This document shows, piece by piece, positions 1 through 9,076 of a stretch of 64,000 bases of DNA. A model generated the notes under the pieces. That model did no database searches. It was not told where the DNA came from and saw only the letters and a list, made by a program, of their open reading frames with translations. Position numbers and translations under genes: made by a program. The stretch comes from JAUIAI01 sp963732405 (GTDB taxonomy: Bacteria > Pseudomonadota > Gammaproteobacteria > Burkholderiales > Burkholderiaceae_E), in the NCBI GenBank assembly GCA_963732405.1, contig CAVSZG010000006.1, positions 806,001-870,000 on the forward strand. Reading direction: 5' to 3'. Numbering within the stretch: position 1 is the stretch's first letter; each line of letters begins with the position of its first letter.

Positions 1-723
1 GTGGGTATTCGCGGGCTGAGTTATCCGCTGCGCTGGCAGGGACGTGATCAGATTCATCATGGCGTGGCGCGCTGGTCGCTGTCGGTGGCCTTGCCTGCCG
101 ATCGCAAGGGCACGCACATGTCACGCTTTCATGCCTTGCTGCAGGAGCAGGAAGAGGCGGGCCACGTGTTCAACGGCCGGTCGCTCAGCCACTTCTTCGT
201 GAGCATGCTCGAGCGACTCGATGCGCGTGCGGGTCGCATCGAGTTGTCAATGCCGTTTTTCATGCGCAAGCAGGCGCCGGTCTCGGGTTCGGTCAGTCTG
301 ATCGATTACCAGATGCATCAGGTCGTCTCGGGCGATGGGAAAGACCCGGAGATTGAGACCCGCGTCGAGGTGCCGGTCACGAGTCTGTGTCCGTGCTCCA
401 AGGAGATTGCCGCCTACGGTGCGCACAACCAACGCTCGTTGGTGATGGTCGGTGTGCGGGGAAAGGTCGGTGCCACCGACCCCGAGGACTTGGTTGAACT
501 CGTCGAGGCGCAGGCTTCCTCGCAACTCTATGGCATGCTCAAGCGGACCGACGAAAAATTCGTGACCGAACAGGCCTACGACAATCCGAAGTTTGTCGAG
601 GATCTGGTGCGCGATGTGGCGCTGGCCTTGCGTCAGCTACCCGATGTGGCGGGGTTTTCGGTCGAGGCCGAAAACTTCGAATCGATTCACAATCACTCTG
701 CTTTCGCGCGGATCGATCAATGA
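1..723 (+). CDS. folE2: GTP cyclohydrolase FolE2 (type IB), 5' truncated by window edge
   Basis: Converts GTP to 7,8-dihydroneopterin triphosphate, the first step of folate and queuosine-type pterin synthesis; cytosolic. The reading frame is open at base 1, so about 20-25 N-terminal residues of the usual 260-300 are outside the window. The visible 240 residues include the KGTHMSRF stretch (about residue 36) and the TSLCPCSKEI motif (about residues 127-136), whose first cysteine (visible residue 130) is the expected metal/catalytic cysteine of type IB enzymes. A conserved C-terminal segment with FESIHNHSAFA ends the protein. The first codon shown is an internal GTG, not a proven start. Family assignment is firm. 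Confidence 0.95.
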   Translation: MGIRGLSYPLRWQGRDQIHHGVARWSLSVALPADRKGTHMSRFHALLQEQEEAGHVFNGRSLSHFFVSMLERLDARAGRIELSMPFFMRKQAPVSGSVSLIDYQMHQVVSGDGKDPEIETRVEVPVTSLCPCSKEIAAYGAHNQRSLVMVGVRGKVGATDPEDLVELVEAQASSQLYGMLKRTDEKFVTEQAYDNPKFVEDLVRDVALALRQLPDVAGFSVEAENFESIHNHSAFARIDQ

Positions 724-769
724 GGCTGGAAGCGGTCAATCCCCTTCATGAGCAATCCATCGGCGCCCG

Positions 770-1180
770 ATGAGTCATCCCTCATTCAATCTGCGCGTCG
801 ACCATCTCGTGCTCACGGTGGCTGACATCGCTCGCTCAACGGCGTTTTATGGGCGGGTGCTGGGCATGGAAGCCGAGTTCTTTCGTGGTCCGGAAGGTCA
901 ACCGCGCCACGCCTTACGATTCGGCAATCAGAAGATCAACCTGCAGGATGCCGCCACCCAGACTCCGACCAAGGCGCGCCATCCGACCCCCGGATCAGGC
1001 GACTTCTGCCTGATCACCGAGACCGGGCTGGATGCGGTCATCGCGCATCTGCGAGCTCAGTCGGTCCCGATCGAAGCCGGTCCGGTCGACCGGCGGGGCG
1101 CTCTCGGACCGATACGGTCAGTGTACTTTCGCGATCCCGACGACAACCTCATCGAAGTCGCTGAGTATCCGGCCGGCTGA
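770..1180 (+). CDS. VOC superfamily (glyoxalase/dioxygenase fold) protein
   Basis: A 136-residue single-module VOC protein. It begins with the typical DHLVLTVAD strand (metal-ligand histidine near residue 12), followed by a TAFYGRVLGM helix-strand unit. It ends with VYFRDPDDNLIEVAEY, carrying the family's C-terminal glutamate ligand. This size and motif pattern match small glyoxalase I-like or fosfomycin/bleomycin-resistance-like proteins that bind a divalent metal; the substrate cannot be read from the sequence. It starts 47 nt after folE2 and ends 30 nt before the BenE gene, all on the same strand, so co-transcription is possible. Confidence 0.85.
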   Translation: MSHPSFNLRVDHLVLTVADIARSTAFYGRVLGMEAEFFRGPEGQPRHALRFGNQKINLQDAATQTPTKARHPTPGSGDFCLITETGLDAVIAHLRAQSVPIEAGPVDRRGALGPIRSVYFRDPDDNLIEVAEYPAG

Positions 1181-1210
1181 TTCCATGGGCGGCGCAGCGC
1201 GCGGGCGCGC

Positions 1211-2416
1211 ATGAGCACATCCGATTCCTCGAGTGCCGGATTGCTCGCCTCGTTGCCCGGTTTCATCACGGCAGGCCTGACGGCAGCCATCGTCGGTTTC
1301 GCCAGTTCAGCCGTGCTGGTGTTTCAGGCCGCCGCGGCAATGGGTGCCGATCCCTCGCACTATGGATCCTGGATCTGGGCCTGCGCCACCGGCATGGGAC
1401 TGCTCTCGGTTTTGCTGTCATTGCGCTACCGGATCCCGGTGGTCATTGCCTGGTCCACGCCCGGGGCCGCCTTGCTGACCGCATCGGTCGGCACGGTGGC
1501 GGTTGGCGACGCGATCGGCGCGTTCATCGTCTCGGCGCTGGCCATCATCGTCTCCGGCATGACCGGCGGTTTCCAGCGGATCATGAACCGGCTGCCCCAG
1601 GAGATCGCCGGCGCCTTGCTGGCGGGTGTGCTCGTGCGTTTCGGCATGGCCATCTTTACTGCCATGCAAAGCCAGCTCCTGATGGCCGGTGCCATGTTCC
1701 TGATGTTTCTGGCCGCGCGCCGGTTCGCGCCGCGTTATGCAATCGTGCTGGTTCTGTTGACCGGTGCGGGCCTGGCCTGGTGGCAGGGTTCGATCGATGC
1801 CGGGTCGCTGCGTCTGGAACTGGTCTCGCCGCAGTGGGTGATGCCGACATTCTCCTGGCAGGCCGTGATCGGTATCGGCATACCTCTGTTCTGCGTCACG
1901 ATGGCCTCGCAGAATGTGCCCGGTGTGGCCGTGATCCGCGCCTCGGGCTATGGCACGACGCCAATATCGCCCTTGATCACCGCCACCGGCGTGGTGACCC
2001 TGCTGCTGGCGCCCTTCGGCGCCTTTGCACTCAATCTGTCGGCGCTGATCGCGGCGATCTGCATGGGCCGCGAGGCGCATCCGGACCCAGACCGTCGATA
2101 TGGTGCCGCCGTGGCGTATGGCCTGATCAGTATCGCGGTGGGTCTGCTGGGTGCCACGGTGGCCGGGCTGTTTGCAATCCTGCCCACCGAATTCGTCGCG
2201 GCCCTGGCCGGACTGGCCCTGCTCGGTCCGATCGGTGCCGGTCTGGCCGCGGCGATGCAGCCGGGCAGCCGTCGTGACGCCGCCCTGATCACCTTTCTGG
2301 TGGCCGCATCGGGCGTGTCGGTGGCCGGTGTGGGCTCGGCCTTCTGGGCCTTGGTGGCCGCCTTGCTGGTGCTGGCATTCGATTCGGGAACCTCAGCCTC
2401 ACCGACGCGAACTTAG
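1211..2416 (+). CDS. benE: BenE family benzoate/H+ symporter-like inner membrane transporter
   Basis: A 401-residue, strongly hydrophobic protein with about 12 predicted membrane spans and the signature segments of BenE, including a QNVPGVAVIRASGY stretch near residue 240 and a glycine-rich GLISIAVGLLGATVAG segment. BenE proteins are proposed to import benzoate or related aromatic acids with protons, a member of the nucleobase/ascorbate transporter-like fold. No benzoate dioxygenase genes adjoin it, so the substrate here is inferred only from the family. Presence of an alicyclic-acid degradation cluster 45 kb away fits an organism that uses such acids, but no direct link is seen. Confidence 0.85.
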   Translation: MSTSDSSSAGLLASLPGFITAGLTAAIVGFASSAVLVFQAAAAMGADPSHYGSWIWACATGMGLLSVLLSLRYRIPVVIAWSTPGAALLTASVGTVAVGDAIGAFIVSALAIIVSGMTGGFQRIMNRLPQEIAGALLAGVLVRFGMAIFTAMQSQLLMAGAMFLMFLAARRFAPRYAIVLVLLTGAGLAWWQGSIDAGSLRLELVSPQWVMPTFSWQAVIGIGIPLFCVTMASQNVPGVAVIRASGYGTTPISPLITATGVVTLLLAPFGAFALNLSALIAAICMGREAHPDPDRRYGAAVAYGLISIAVGLLGATVAGLFAILPTEFVAALAGLALLGPIGAGLAAAMQPGSRRDAALITFLVAASGVSVAGVGSAFWALVAALLVLAFDSGTSASPTRT

Positions 2417-2451
2417 TCACAAATCAGGCGTCGTCACACGACCATCGGCTA

Positions 2452-2480
2452 TTGCATCCCGGTCGACGATCGGCCAAAAT
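2452..2480 (+). promoter_or_regulatory. Candidate sigma-70 promoter of the riboswitch/dadA transcript
   Basis: TTGCAT at 2452-2457 and CAAAAT at 2475-2480 are separated by 17 nt. Both match the consensus only partly (3/6 and 4/6). Transcription would start near 2487, just before the riboswitch at 2503, which is the main reason for proposing it. Confidence 0.35.
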
Positions 2481-2502
2481 GGATAGGTCTCGCTCACCGT
2501 AT

Positions 2503-2740
2503 GGGAGAGACCGGGTGGCGACACCCGGCGCCGAAGGAGCAACCGCCCCGGAAACTTTCAGGCAAAAGGACCATACGGGTCAAAGACATCTGGAGAGTGG
2601 CTGGCAGGTTCGCCCGTTTTGAGGCGAGATGTCCGGTCCACCGAAGGAGAAAGCTCCGGGCGCATCAGTCCTGCGCCCAGTGGTTCGGTGGCAGCACCGG
2701 ATCGGGAGTCAAGCTTCTCAGGTTCCATGACAGATGGGGT
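2503..2740 (+). ncRNA. Tandem glycine riboswitch (two gcvT-type aptamers)
   Basis: The first aptamer shows GGGAGAGACC (2503-2512), the core CCGAAGGAGCAA (2531-2542) and ACTTTCAGGCAAAAGGACC (about 2554-2572). It closes with the linker TCTGGAGAG (2589-2597). The second aptamer shows CACCGAAGGAGAAAGC (about 2639-2654), then a long variable arm, then GCTTCTCAGGTTCC and GACAGATGGGG (2728-2738). These are the conserved core blocks of both aptamers of glycine riboswitches, which bind glycine and usually turn downstream genes on. The element ends about 90 nt before dadA; no intrinsic terminator is evident in that gap, so control of translation is as likely as control of termination. Confidence 0.9.
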
Positions 2741-2830
2741 AGCCAGGCTGGCATCGGCGAATCATTGCTTCAGCACTGATCAACGATGCCCGTTACGTTA
2801 CCTACCGTTTGTTGAATTGGGAGCTTTTTC

Positions 2831-4165
2831 ATGAAACATATCGCCGTCATCGGCGCCGGTGTCACCGGCGTCACCACCGCATACGCCTTGCTCGAGCGCG
2901 GATTCAGCGTCTCGGTATTCGATCGCGAGCGTTATGCTGCGATGCAGACCTCGTTTGCCAACGGTGGCCAGTTGTCCGCCTCGAATGCCGAGGTCTGGAA
3001 TCAGTTCGCTACGGTCATCAAGGGCATCAAATGGATGATGCGCAAGGATGCGCCCTTGCTCGTGAATCCGACGCCGAGCTGGCACAAGATCAGCTGGATG
3101 GCCGAATTCGTGGCCAATATCGGCAACTATGCAAAGAACACGATTGAAACCACCCGCCTGGCTGTGGCGGCGCGCGAGCACCTGTTCGCCTGGGCCGCCG
3201 CCGAGAACATCGACTTTGATCTCGAGCAACGGGGCATTCTCCATATTTACCAGGACCGCAAAGACCATGAGCATGCGGCGCGTGTGAACCGCCTGCTTGC
3301 GGCGGGCGGCCTGGAGCGGCGCGCGGTCAGCCCGGATGAGATGCGCGCGATCGAGCCGACCCTGACCGGCCGTTATTACGGTGGCTTCTTCACCGAGAGC
3401 GATGCCACGGGTGACATTCACAAGTTCACCCAGGGCCTGGCCAAGGCCTGCCGGCGTCGTGGTGCGGTGTTCCGGCATGAGACCGAGGTGTCCGCGCTGC
3501 GTCATTCGGGCAGCGGCGTGCATGTCACCTCGGCGCGGGCCGGTTCGACCGAGGCCGGCCAGACCGAGCACTTCGATGGCGTGGTGCTTTGCGCGGGCGT
3601 GCACAGTCGACGTCTGGCCAGTCAGCTCGGTGACCGGGTCAATATCTATCCAGTCAAGGGCTATTCGGTGACGGTGAACCTGCCCGATGAAGCGAGTCGT
3701 CAGGCAGCGCCCTGGGTCAGTCTGCTGGACGACAGTGCCAAGGTGGTGACGAGCCGCCTGGGCGATGGTCGACTGCGGATTGCCGGAACCGCTGAATTCA
3801 ATGGCTATTCACGAGACATCCGCAATGATCGGATCGAACCGCTCGTGCGCTGGTGTCGTCACCATTTTCCCGGCGTGGATACCGAGCATGTCGTGCCCTG
3901 GGCCGGCCTTCGTCCGATGATGCCCGACATGTTGCCGCGGGTTGGCTCGGGACGGCGCAGCGGCGTGTTCTACAACACCGGCCATGGCCATCTGGGCTGG
4001 ACCCTGAGCCCGGTTACTGCACAAATGGTCGCGCAGGTGGTGGCCACGCAGATGGGCGGCCAAGCGGTCGGTCCGGTCCGCCAGGGCGTGGCAGGTGTCG
4101 CATCTGCCGTGGCCGGTTCAGCGGGCCGGCCGGTGGTCCAGGCGGGTCTGGCGACCACCTCGTGA
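2831..4165 (+). CDS. dadA: FAD-dependent D-amino-acid dehydrogenase (DadA family)
   Basis: Oxidative deamination of D-amino acids (or glycine-like substrates) at the inner membrane face, passing electrons to the respiratory chain. The 444-residue protein opens with the FAD-binding Rossmann motif GAGVTG (residues 8-13) and an acidic strand end (D31), followed by the family's TSFANGGQLSASNAEVW segment. Near the end there is a GLRPMMPDMLPRVG strand and a NTGHGHLGWTLS FAD-contact motif. Start is supported by GGGAG at 2819-2823, 7 nt upstream. An alanine/valine/glycine-rich tail of about 30 residues is longer than in typical DadA. Control by the glycine riboswitch just upstream suggests that glycine catabolism may be its role; glycine oxidase is the main alternative. 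Confidence 0.88.
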   Translation: MKHIAVIGAGVTGVTTAYALLERGFSVSVFDRERYAAMQTSFANGGQLSASNAEVWNQFATVIKGIKWMMRKDAPLLVNPTPSWHKISWMAEFVANIGNYAKNTIETTRLAVAAREHLFAWAAAENIDFDLEQRGILHIYQDRKDHEHAARVNRLLAAGGLERRAVSPDEMRAIEPTLTGRYYGGFFTESDATGDIHKFTQGLAKACRRRGAVFRHETEVSALRHSGSGVHVTSARAGSTEAGQTEHFDGVVLCAGVHSRRLASQLGDRVNIYPVKGYSVTVNLPDEASRQAAPWVSLLDDSAKVVTSRLGDGRLRIAGTAEFNGYSRDIRNDRIEPLVRWCRHHFPGVDTEHVVPWAGLRPMMPDMLPRVGSGRRSGVFYNTGHGHLGWTLSPVTAQMVAQVVATQMGGQAVGPVRQGVAGVASAVAGSAGRPVVQAGLATTS

Positions 4166-4231
4166 GGCAAGGCATGAAGGCTGTGATTCACCGCCTGAGC
4201 CGGTTCGCCGTGGGGCGCTAAAATTGGTCTC

Positions 4232-5815
4232 ATGAAGCCGGTTTCTTTTTTTGCCCTGTGTCTGACTGTTGTCGTGGCCGCCTGCGGTGCAGGCGGTGGC
4301 GACCCCACCGATCCTGCTGACCCGCCGCCCGCGACGGGCACGCCCGGCAATGGCGGGCAGACCGGCGGCGATGGGTCGGGCGGTGCGGCCAGCACGCTGG
4401 ATCAAACCTTGCGCGCACAGATCCGGTTCAAAGGCATGGAGGCCGATCCGACGACTGGGCGAAACCTGCCGTCGGTCAGCGATCCGCTCGTATTACTGGG
4501 CAAACAGTTGTTTTTCACCAAGGGCTTGTCGGGCGATCTCGATACCGCGTGCGCCTCCTGCCACCATCCCCTGCTTGGTGGCGGTGATGGGCTCAGCCTG
4601 CCGGTGGGCAGCGGCGCGACCAATCCGGATGTGCTCGGACCGGGTCGTACGCATCAGTCCGGCATGCCTCGCATCGGTCGCAATGCGGCCAGCGTGCTCA
4701 ATGTCGCGCTCAAGGACACCGATCTGTTCTGGGACGGCCGGCTGCAATCGCTGGCCGCCGCACCGGTGCCCAACGGCGCCGATGCGCCGATCCGCACTCC
4801 CGATGCCGAATTCGGCAATGCCGATCCGGATGCCGGCCAGAACCTCACGGCGGCCCAGGCCCGTTTTCCGGTCACGCTCGAATTCGAGATGCGCGGCAGC
4901 ACATTCGAGGCCGGTGCCGCCGGGCAGGCGGTTCGCGATCATCTGGCCGCCCGGCTGGGCAACTATGGTGAAGGCGCCGGCGAACTGGTCACCAACCAGT
5001 GGTTGCCGAGCTTCCAGGCCGCCTATGGCAGTACCGCCGGTGCCGCTGACCTGATCACGTTTGCGAATATCGCCCGGGCGCTCGGCGAATACCAGCGTTC
5101 TCTGGTGTTCGTGAATTCACCCTGGCGTGCGTATGTCGAGGGCGACAATTCGGCCATCAGCGAATCGGCCAAGCGCGGGGCCATCGCCTTCCTGGCCACG
5201 CCGATTCAGGGTGGCGGCGGTTGCGCGCTCTGCCATACCGGCAGCCAGTTCACCGACCAGGGCATGCATCTGATCGCCGTGCCACAGATCGGTCCTGGCA
5301 AGGGCGATGGCGACAACGGTACCCAAGACTTCGGGCGGGGTCGCGAATCGGGCCAGGCCAATGATCGCTTCCGTTTCCGCACGCCCGGACTGCTCAATGT
5401 CGAGGTCACCGGGCCTTGGATGCACGACGGCGCCTATGCGAGTCTGGAGGATGCGATCCGCCACTATTCCAATACCGAAGCCGGCGTCGCCGCCTATGTG
5501 CAGAATGCCCAGTGGTGCGATCTGCCGCAATTTTCGGCCATGGCCAACTGCGCCGGCTTGTTCGCCGATGCCTCCGGCAACCAGCAGGCCATCGCTGCGC
5601 AACTGGCTGTCCTGCGCGCGCAGCAGGACAGTCTGCTGCCCGATGTGAGTCTGAGTGAGACGCAGATTGCCGACATTGCCGCCTTCCTGCGTTCGCTCAC
5701 CGATCCCTGTCTGCGCGACAAGGTCTGCCTGTCGCCATGGCTGCCTGCACCGGGCGACGGTGGCCCCGACGGACTGCAACTCAACGCCGTGACGATCAAC
5801 GGCGATCCTTACTGA
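4232..5815 (+). CDS. Di-haem cytochrome c peroxidase family lipoprotein (MauG/CcpA-like)
   Basis: A 527-residue periplasmic electron-transfer protein. An N-terminal lipoprotein signal ends in VVAAC (Cys18), so it is probably membrane-anchored, followed by a Gly/Pro/Thr-rich linker to about residue 55. Two haem c attachment sites are visible: CASCH (107-111) and CALCH (331-335), with the peroxidase-type FFDKxLS-like segment (LFFTKGLSGD) before the first and the RFRTPGLLNVEVTGPWMHDG block after the second. Family members reduce H2O2 or carry out MauG-like oxidations; there is no substrate gene nearby to decide. A TAAAAT box ends only about 8 nt before the ATG and no Shine-Dalgarno is seen. The 3' end overlaps the convergent MMPL gene by 7 nt. 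Confidence 0.88.
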   Translation: MKPVSFFALCLTVVVAACGAGGGDPTDPADPPPATGTPGNGGQTGGDGSGGAASTLDQTLRAQIRFKGMEADPTTGRNLPSVSDPLVLLGKQLFFTKGLSGDLDTACASCHHPLLGGGDGLSLPVGSGATNPDVLGPGRTHQSGMPRIGRNAASVLNVALKDTDLFWDGRLQSLAAAPVPNGADAPIRTPDAEFGNADPDAGQNLTAAQARFPVTLEFEMRGSTFEAGAAGQAVRDHLAARLGNYGEGAGELVTNQWLPSFQAAYGSTAGAADLITFANIARALGEYQRSLVFVNSPWRAYVEGDNSAISESAKRGAIAFLATPIQGGGGCALCHTGSQFTDQGMHLIAVPQIGPGKGDGDNGTQDFGRGRESGQANDRFRFRTPGLLNVEVTGPWMHDGAYASLEDAIRHYSNTEAGVAAYVQNAQWCDLPQFSAMANCAGLFADASGNQQAIAAQLAVLRAQQDSLLPDVSLSETQIADIAAFLRSLTDPCLRDKVCLSPWLPAPGDGGPDGLQLNAVTINGDPY

Positions 5816-8229
5816 GGGTCTGTCGGCTCGGGCTGCTCTTCACGGGAAAAGACGAGCGCCGAGATCAGGCCGAGCAGGGCGCCGAGCGCCACCGTCGTGC
5901 CGATCATCTCAAGCAATGGCGCCGATGATTCCGCGAGCAGCGCGAAGGCGATGATCGTCGCCGTGGCGGCCAGGCATACCGACAGGCTGACCTGACGGCG
6001 TTCCTGCTGATCGGCAGGCAGGCTCGCGAAGAACAAGGTGTAGTTCGATGCCACGCCCACCACCAACAACAACGCGACCAGATGAAACACCGATAGACTG
6101 GTGGCAATGGCGGCGAGCGCAGCGCTGGTGAGTACGACGCTGCTGACCAGTGCAGCGATCATCGATGCAACCGCAGCGACGTGGCGCAGGCGCAGGGCCA
6201 GAATGATGACGATGCCCAGCGCTCCGATCAACGCCGTGAGCAAAGCCTTGTGCCGATAGGTGGCCACCAGCGATTCGACCTCGCGCTGCATGTCGAGCAC
6301 CGCGACGCCCGGTACCGCCACTGCCGCCAGCGCCGGCGCCAGTGGCGCAGTGTGTTCTGCGGTCTGCAGCAACAGGAGCAGGTTGACACCATCGGCAGAC
6401 ATCAGGATCTGTGAATTCAACCAATGCCCGGTGATCGTGCCCGCCAGATCCTCCAGACGAAGTACGCCCGATTCGCGGGTGCGGGCCACTGCGGTGACGA
6501 ATGGTTCGAAGGCGCGGGGATTCAGCTGCGTGCCCTGAGTAGCCTGCGCAATGCGCGCGCGCAGATCGTCAGGCGAGGGTAGTGCCGCCAGTCGTTCGGT
6601 CTGGGTGCGCGCACTGGGCAACCAGGTCGCCGGATTGATGAAGCCGGCCAGCGTGCCTTGTTCAACCATCTGGCTGAGCGCCGGACCAAGTGCCTCGGCA
6701 CGCTGCAAGGCCTGCTCGAGGTCGTCGCCATGAACGACCAACACAGTTCTGAGATCGGGCTGGGCGATCGACATCCGCCAGTCCAGATCGCGCGCATTGT
6801 CCTGTTCGCTCGCCGACGACAACGCATCGAGCCCGTCCTGCCAGAGCGGCGCCTCTCGGATCTGTAGCCATGCCATCGCCAGCACGGTCAGGACAACCCA
6901 GGGCCAGCGCAGCATTCGCGCGCGACGGGCCAGCGTGGGCAGGGTGGCAAAGCGCGTGGGTGCGGTGGATGCCGGGCTCATGAGCGAGGGGCCGGTGAGC
7001 AGACCGGGGATCAGGAAGCGGGTGCAGACCGCGGCCACGCCAAGGCCCACGATCGAGAACAGACCCAGTTGCTGCAGTCCCTGGAAACCGGACAGCACCA
7101 TGGCCGCAAAGCCGATCAATGAGGTCAGCACGGCGAGCCAGAGTTTGGACCAGAAGCGAGGCGTGGGGCGGCCATCGGCGCCGCGTTGGCCGAACGTATA
7201 GATCACGTAGTCGACGGCTTCGCCCAGCAGCGTGACACCGAATCCGATGGTCATCGCGTGGATGCTGCCATCGATCAGTCCCACCACGGCATAACCGGCC
7301 AGGGCACCGCTGGCCACGGGCAGGAAGGCCAGCGGCAGCAGACGCGGCGTTCTGAGAGCCCAGAGCAGCAAGGCCGAGATCATCGTCAGGGCCAGCAATA
7401 CCAGGGCGACCGATTCGCCGCCGATGGCCTGTTGGGATCGGGCATTGAAGTAGCCCGCGCCAGCAAAGTCGATCGTCGGTCTCGGCCCGGCCAGTGGGTC
7501 GGAGGGCCAGTTGTCGAGCACCTGTGCAGCCACCAGCCTGGCCTGTTCGATGGTCGTGTTGACCTGGGCGACCCGGGTACCGTCGGCGACCGTGCCAAAG
7601 ACCAGCAAGGCCGACCGGCGATTGCCATTCAACCAGATCGTGCCGTCGTCACGCATCGACGCCAGGGATCCGGCGCCCTGCGCCAGCAGCCGCAAGGATT
7701 CGAGGGTCGGATCACTGGCGGCGATCGGTCGAATCGCACTGCCGCGGGCGGATACCAGTTGATCCTGCAACTGGGCGAATGCGGTGCGCAGGCCGGTCAC
7801 CGACAACGCATCAGGCATGATACCCGGGCTGAGCAGGTAACGGGCGTCGAACAGGCGCTTGCGCTCCTGGTGATGATGTCCGGCATCTCCGTTGGCCACC
7901 CAGGCGATCGTATCGAGGGCCGCCAGCCGCTCGCGCAGTTGCGTGCTCGCCTTGACCAGCGCCGCGCTGCGAATCGATTCGTCGGGCGTGACGCCGGTTG
8001 TTGCCTCGTCGGGCAGGCTCAGCCCGATGATGACCAGGCGCGTGGAGGCGCCACTGCGCAACTGATCGATGAGCAGGCGCTGGTGCGCATCGGATGGGCC
8101 GGGCAGGAAGGCGGTGATATCCGCCGTGACATCGGTGCGGATGATCTGCAGCAGGGCCGCGACCATCACCAGGGCCCATAGCTGCCAGCGCCAGAATTTC
8201 AGCAACCCGGTCTCTCCGGCAGTCGGCAC
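5809..8229 (-). CDS. MMPL/RND-type exporter
   Basis: An 806-residue inner-membrane protein with the RND/MMPL architecture. One N-terminal span (about residues 13-30) is followed by a large periplasmic domain, then five to six spans (about 265-400) containing the GxxxD-type stretch TIGFGVTLLGEAVDYVIY. A second periplasmic domain and a second bundle of spans (about 660-795) follow. Such exporters use the proton gradient to move lipids or lipid-linked products. The gene follows the LolA-like gene with a 1-nt gap, the arrangement seen in aryl-polyene and related acyl-product clusters, but none of the ketosynthase or acyltransferase genes of those clusters is present. Confidence 0.85.
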   Translation of the reverse strand: MPTAGETGLLKFWRWQLWALVMVAALLQIIRTDVTADITAFLPGPSDAHQRLLIDQLRSGASTRLVIIGLSLPDEATTGVTPDESIRSAALVKASTQLRERLAALDTIAWVANGDAGHHHQERKRLFDARYLLSPGIMPDALSVTGLRTAFAQLQDQLVSARGSAIRPIAASDPTLESLRLLAQGAGSLASMRDDGTIWLNGNRRSALLVFGTVADGTRVAQVNTTIEQARLVAAQVLDNWPSDPLAGPRPTIDFAGAGYFNARSQQAIGGESVALVLLALTMISALLLWALRTPRLLPLAFLPVASGALAGYAVVGLIDGSIHAMTIGFGVTLLGEAVDYVIYTFGQRGADGRPTPRFWSKLWLAVLTSLIGFAAMVLSGFQGLQQLGLFSIVGLGVAAVCTRFLIPGLLTGPSLMSPASTAPTRFATLPTLARRARMLRWPWVVLTVLAMAWLQIREAPLWQDGLDALSSASEQDNARDLDWRMSIAQPDLRTVLVVHGDDLEQALQRAEALGPALSQMVEQGTLAGFINPATWLPSARTQTERLAALPSPDDLRARIAQATQGTQLNPRAFEPFVTAVARTRESGVLRLEDLAGTITGHWLNSQILMSADGVNLLLLLQTAEHTAPLAPALAAVAVPGVAVLDMQREVESLVATYRHKALLTALIGALGIVIILALRLRHVAAVASMIAALVSSVVLTSAALAAIATSLSVFHLVALLLVVGVASNYTLFFASLPADQQERRQVSLSVCLAATATIIAFALLAESSAPLLEMIGTTVALGALLGLISALVFSREEQPEPTDPQ

Positions 8230-8230
8230 C

Positions 8231-8905
8231 TCATCTGGCCGGCTCGGCGGGTGGTGCGGCCGGTGGTTGCAACAGGATGGTCAGGGTTTCGATGTCGCCG
8301 GCCGGATCAGTGGTCTCGATGCTCTGGATCAGGCCGTTCGCACCGGTCAGTATCAGTCGGGTCAGGGCGGTCTGCAGGCGCGCCGATCTGGGCAGCAGCG
8401 TCAGAGTCCAGGCGGCGGTATCACCGGCCAGATTCACCTCGAAGTGCTCATTCAGCATCGCCGTGTCGCCGCCCAGAATGGCCCGCAATCCTTGTGCATA
8501 GCTGGCCAGTGCAGGCTCGGCGGCGAGCCGGATTTCATCGACGGGCTTACCTGGCCGCTCGATGCGCATCACTTCATCGGTGATGGTGAGGCGTTCGTCG
8601 ATCGGACTGGTGGTGTGCTTGTCCAGCCCGCCGCTGGCATCAACGCTCAGGGTGCCACGCGACTCGACGGGTGCGGCGAGCAGTCCTGAGACCTTGTTCG
8701 CCACGAACGGCGCATCGGTCAGAGTGGTGCGCGCGACGCTGCTCAGAATGTCGCGCAATCGGCCCTCGTGCGCCGCGCCGGCCGAAGTGGCGATACCGGC
8801 GTGCAGGAGCGCAAACAGGACAGCGGCCGTGCAGAGCAGCGCTTCAATCGGCTCGCGCCGGCCAGGGCGGGTCAATGCCGGGGCGGCCCGGCGGTCGGCT
8901 TTCAT
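8231..8905 (-). CDS. LolA-like outer-membrane lipoprotein carrier-related protein
   Basis: A 224-residue exported protein. A positively charged N-terminus and a hydrophobic stretch (about residues 21-44, ending near ATSAGAA) form a signal peptide. The rest has the LolA-related pattern: repeated beta-strand segments such as SRGTLSVDAS and DEVMRIERPGK, and an ILGGDTAMLNEHFEVNLAGD segment, ending in WTLTLLPRSARLQTALTRLILTGANGLIQSIE. It is probably a periplasmic chaperone handing a hydrophobic cargo from the adjoining MMPL exporter to the outer membrane. It is transcribed before that exporter, with stop and start 1 nt apart. Assignment rests on the fold pattern plus this pairing. Confidence 0.75.
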   Translation of the reverse strand: MKADRRAAPALTRPGRREPIEALLCTAAVLFALLHAGIATSAGAAHEGRLRDILSSVARTTLTDAPFVANKVSGLLAAPVESRGTLSVDASGGLDKHTTSPIDERLTITDEVMRIERPGKPVDEIRLAAEPALASYAQGLRAILGGDTAMLNEHFEVNLAGDTAAWTLTLLPRSARLQTALTRLILTGANGLIQSIETTDPAGDIETLTILLQPPAAPPAEPAR

Positions 8906-9076
8906 GGGTTACGGCGGGCAGCGGAGTCGGTCATCGGCACATTCTAGCCACTGCGCCAGCGCTGTTCGTCGATCGCCGGAAATGACGCGAAAACGCCGAC
9001 ATGTTCGCCGTCCGACGCCGCGTTCCTGGCCGGTGCTGGCATCATGTGCGCTCTGAAAACGATGTGAATCCAAGCC

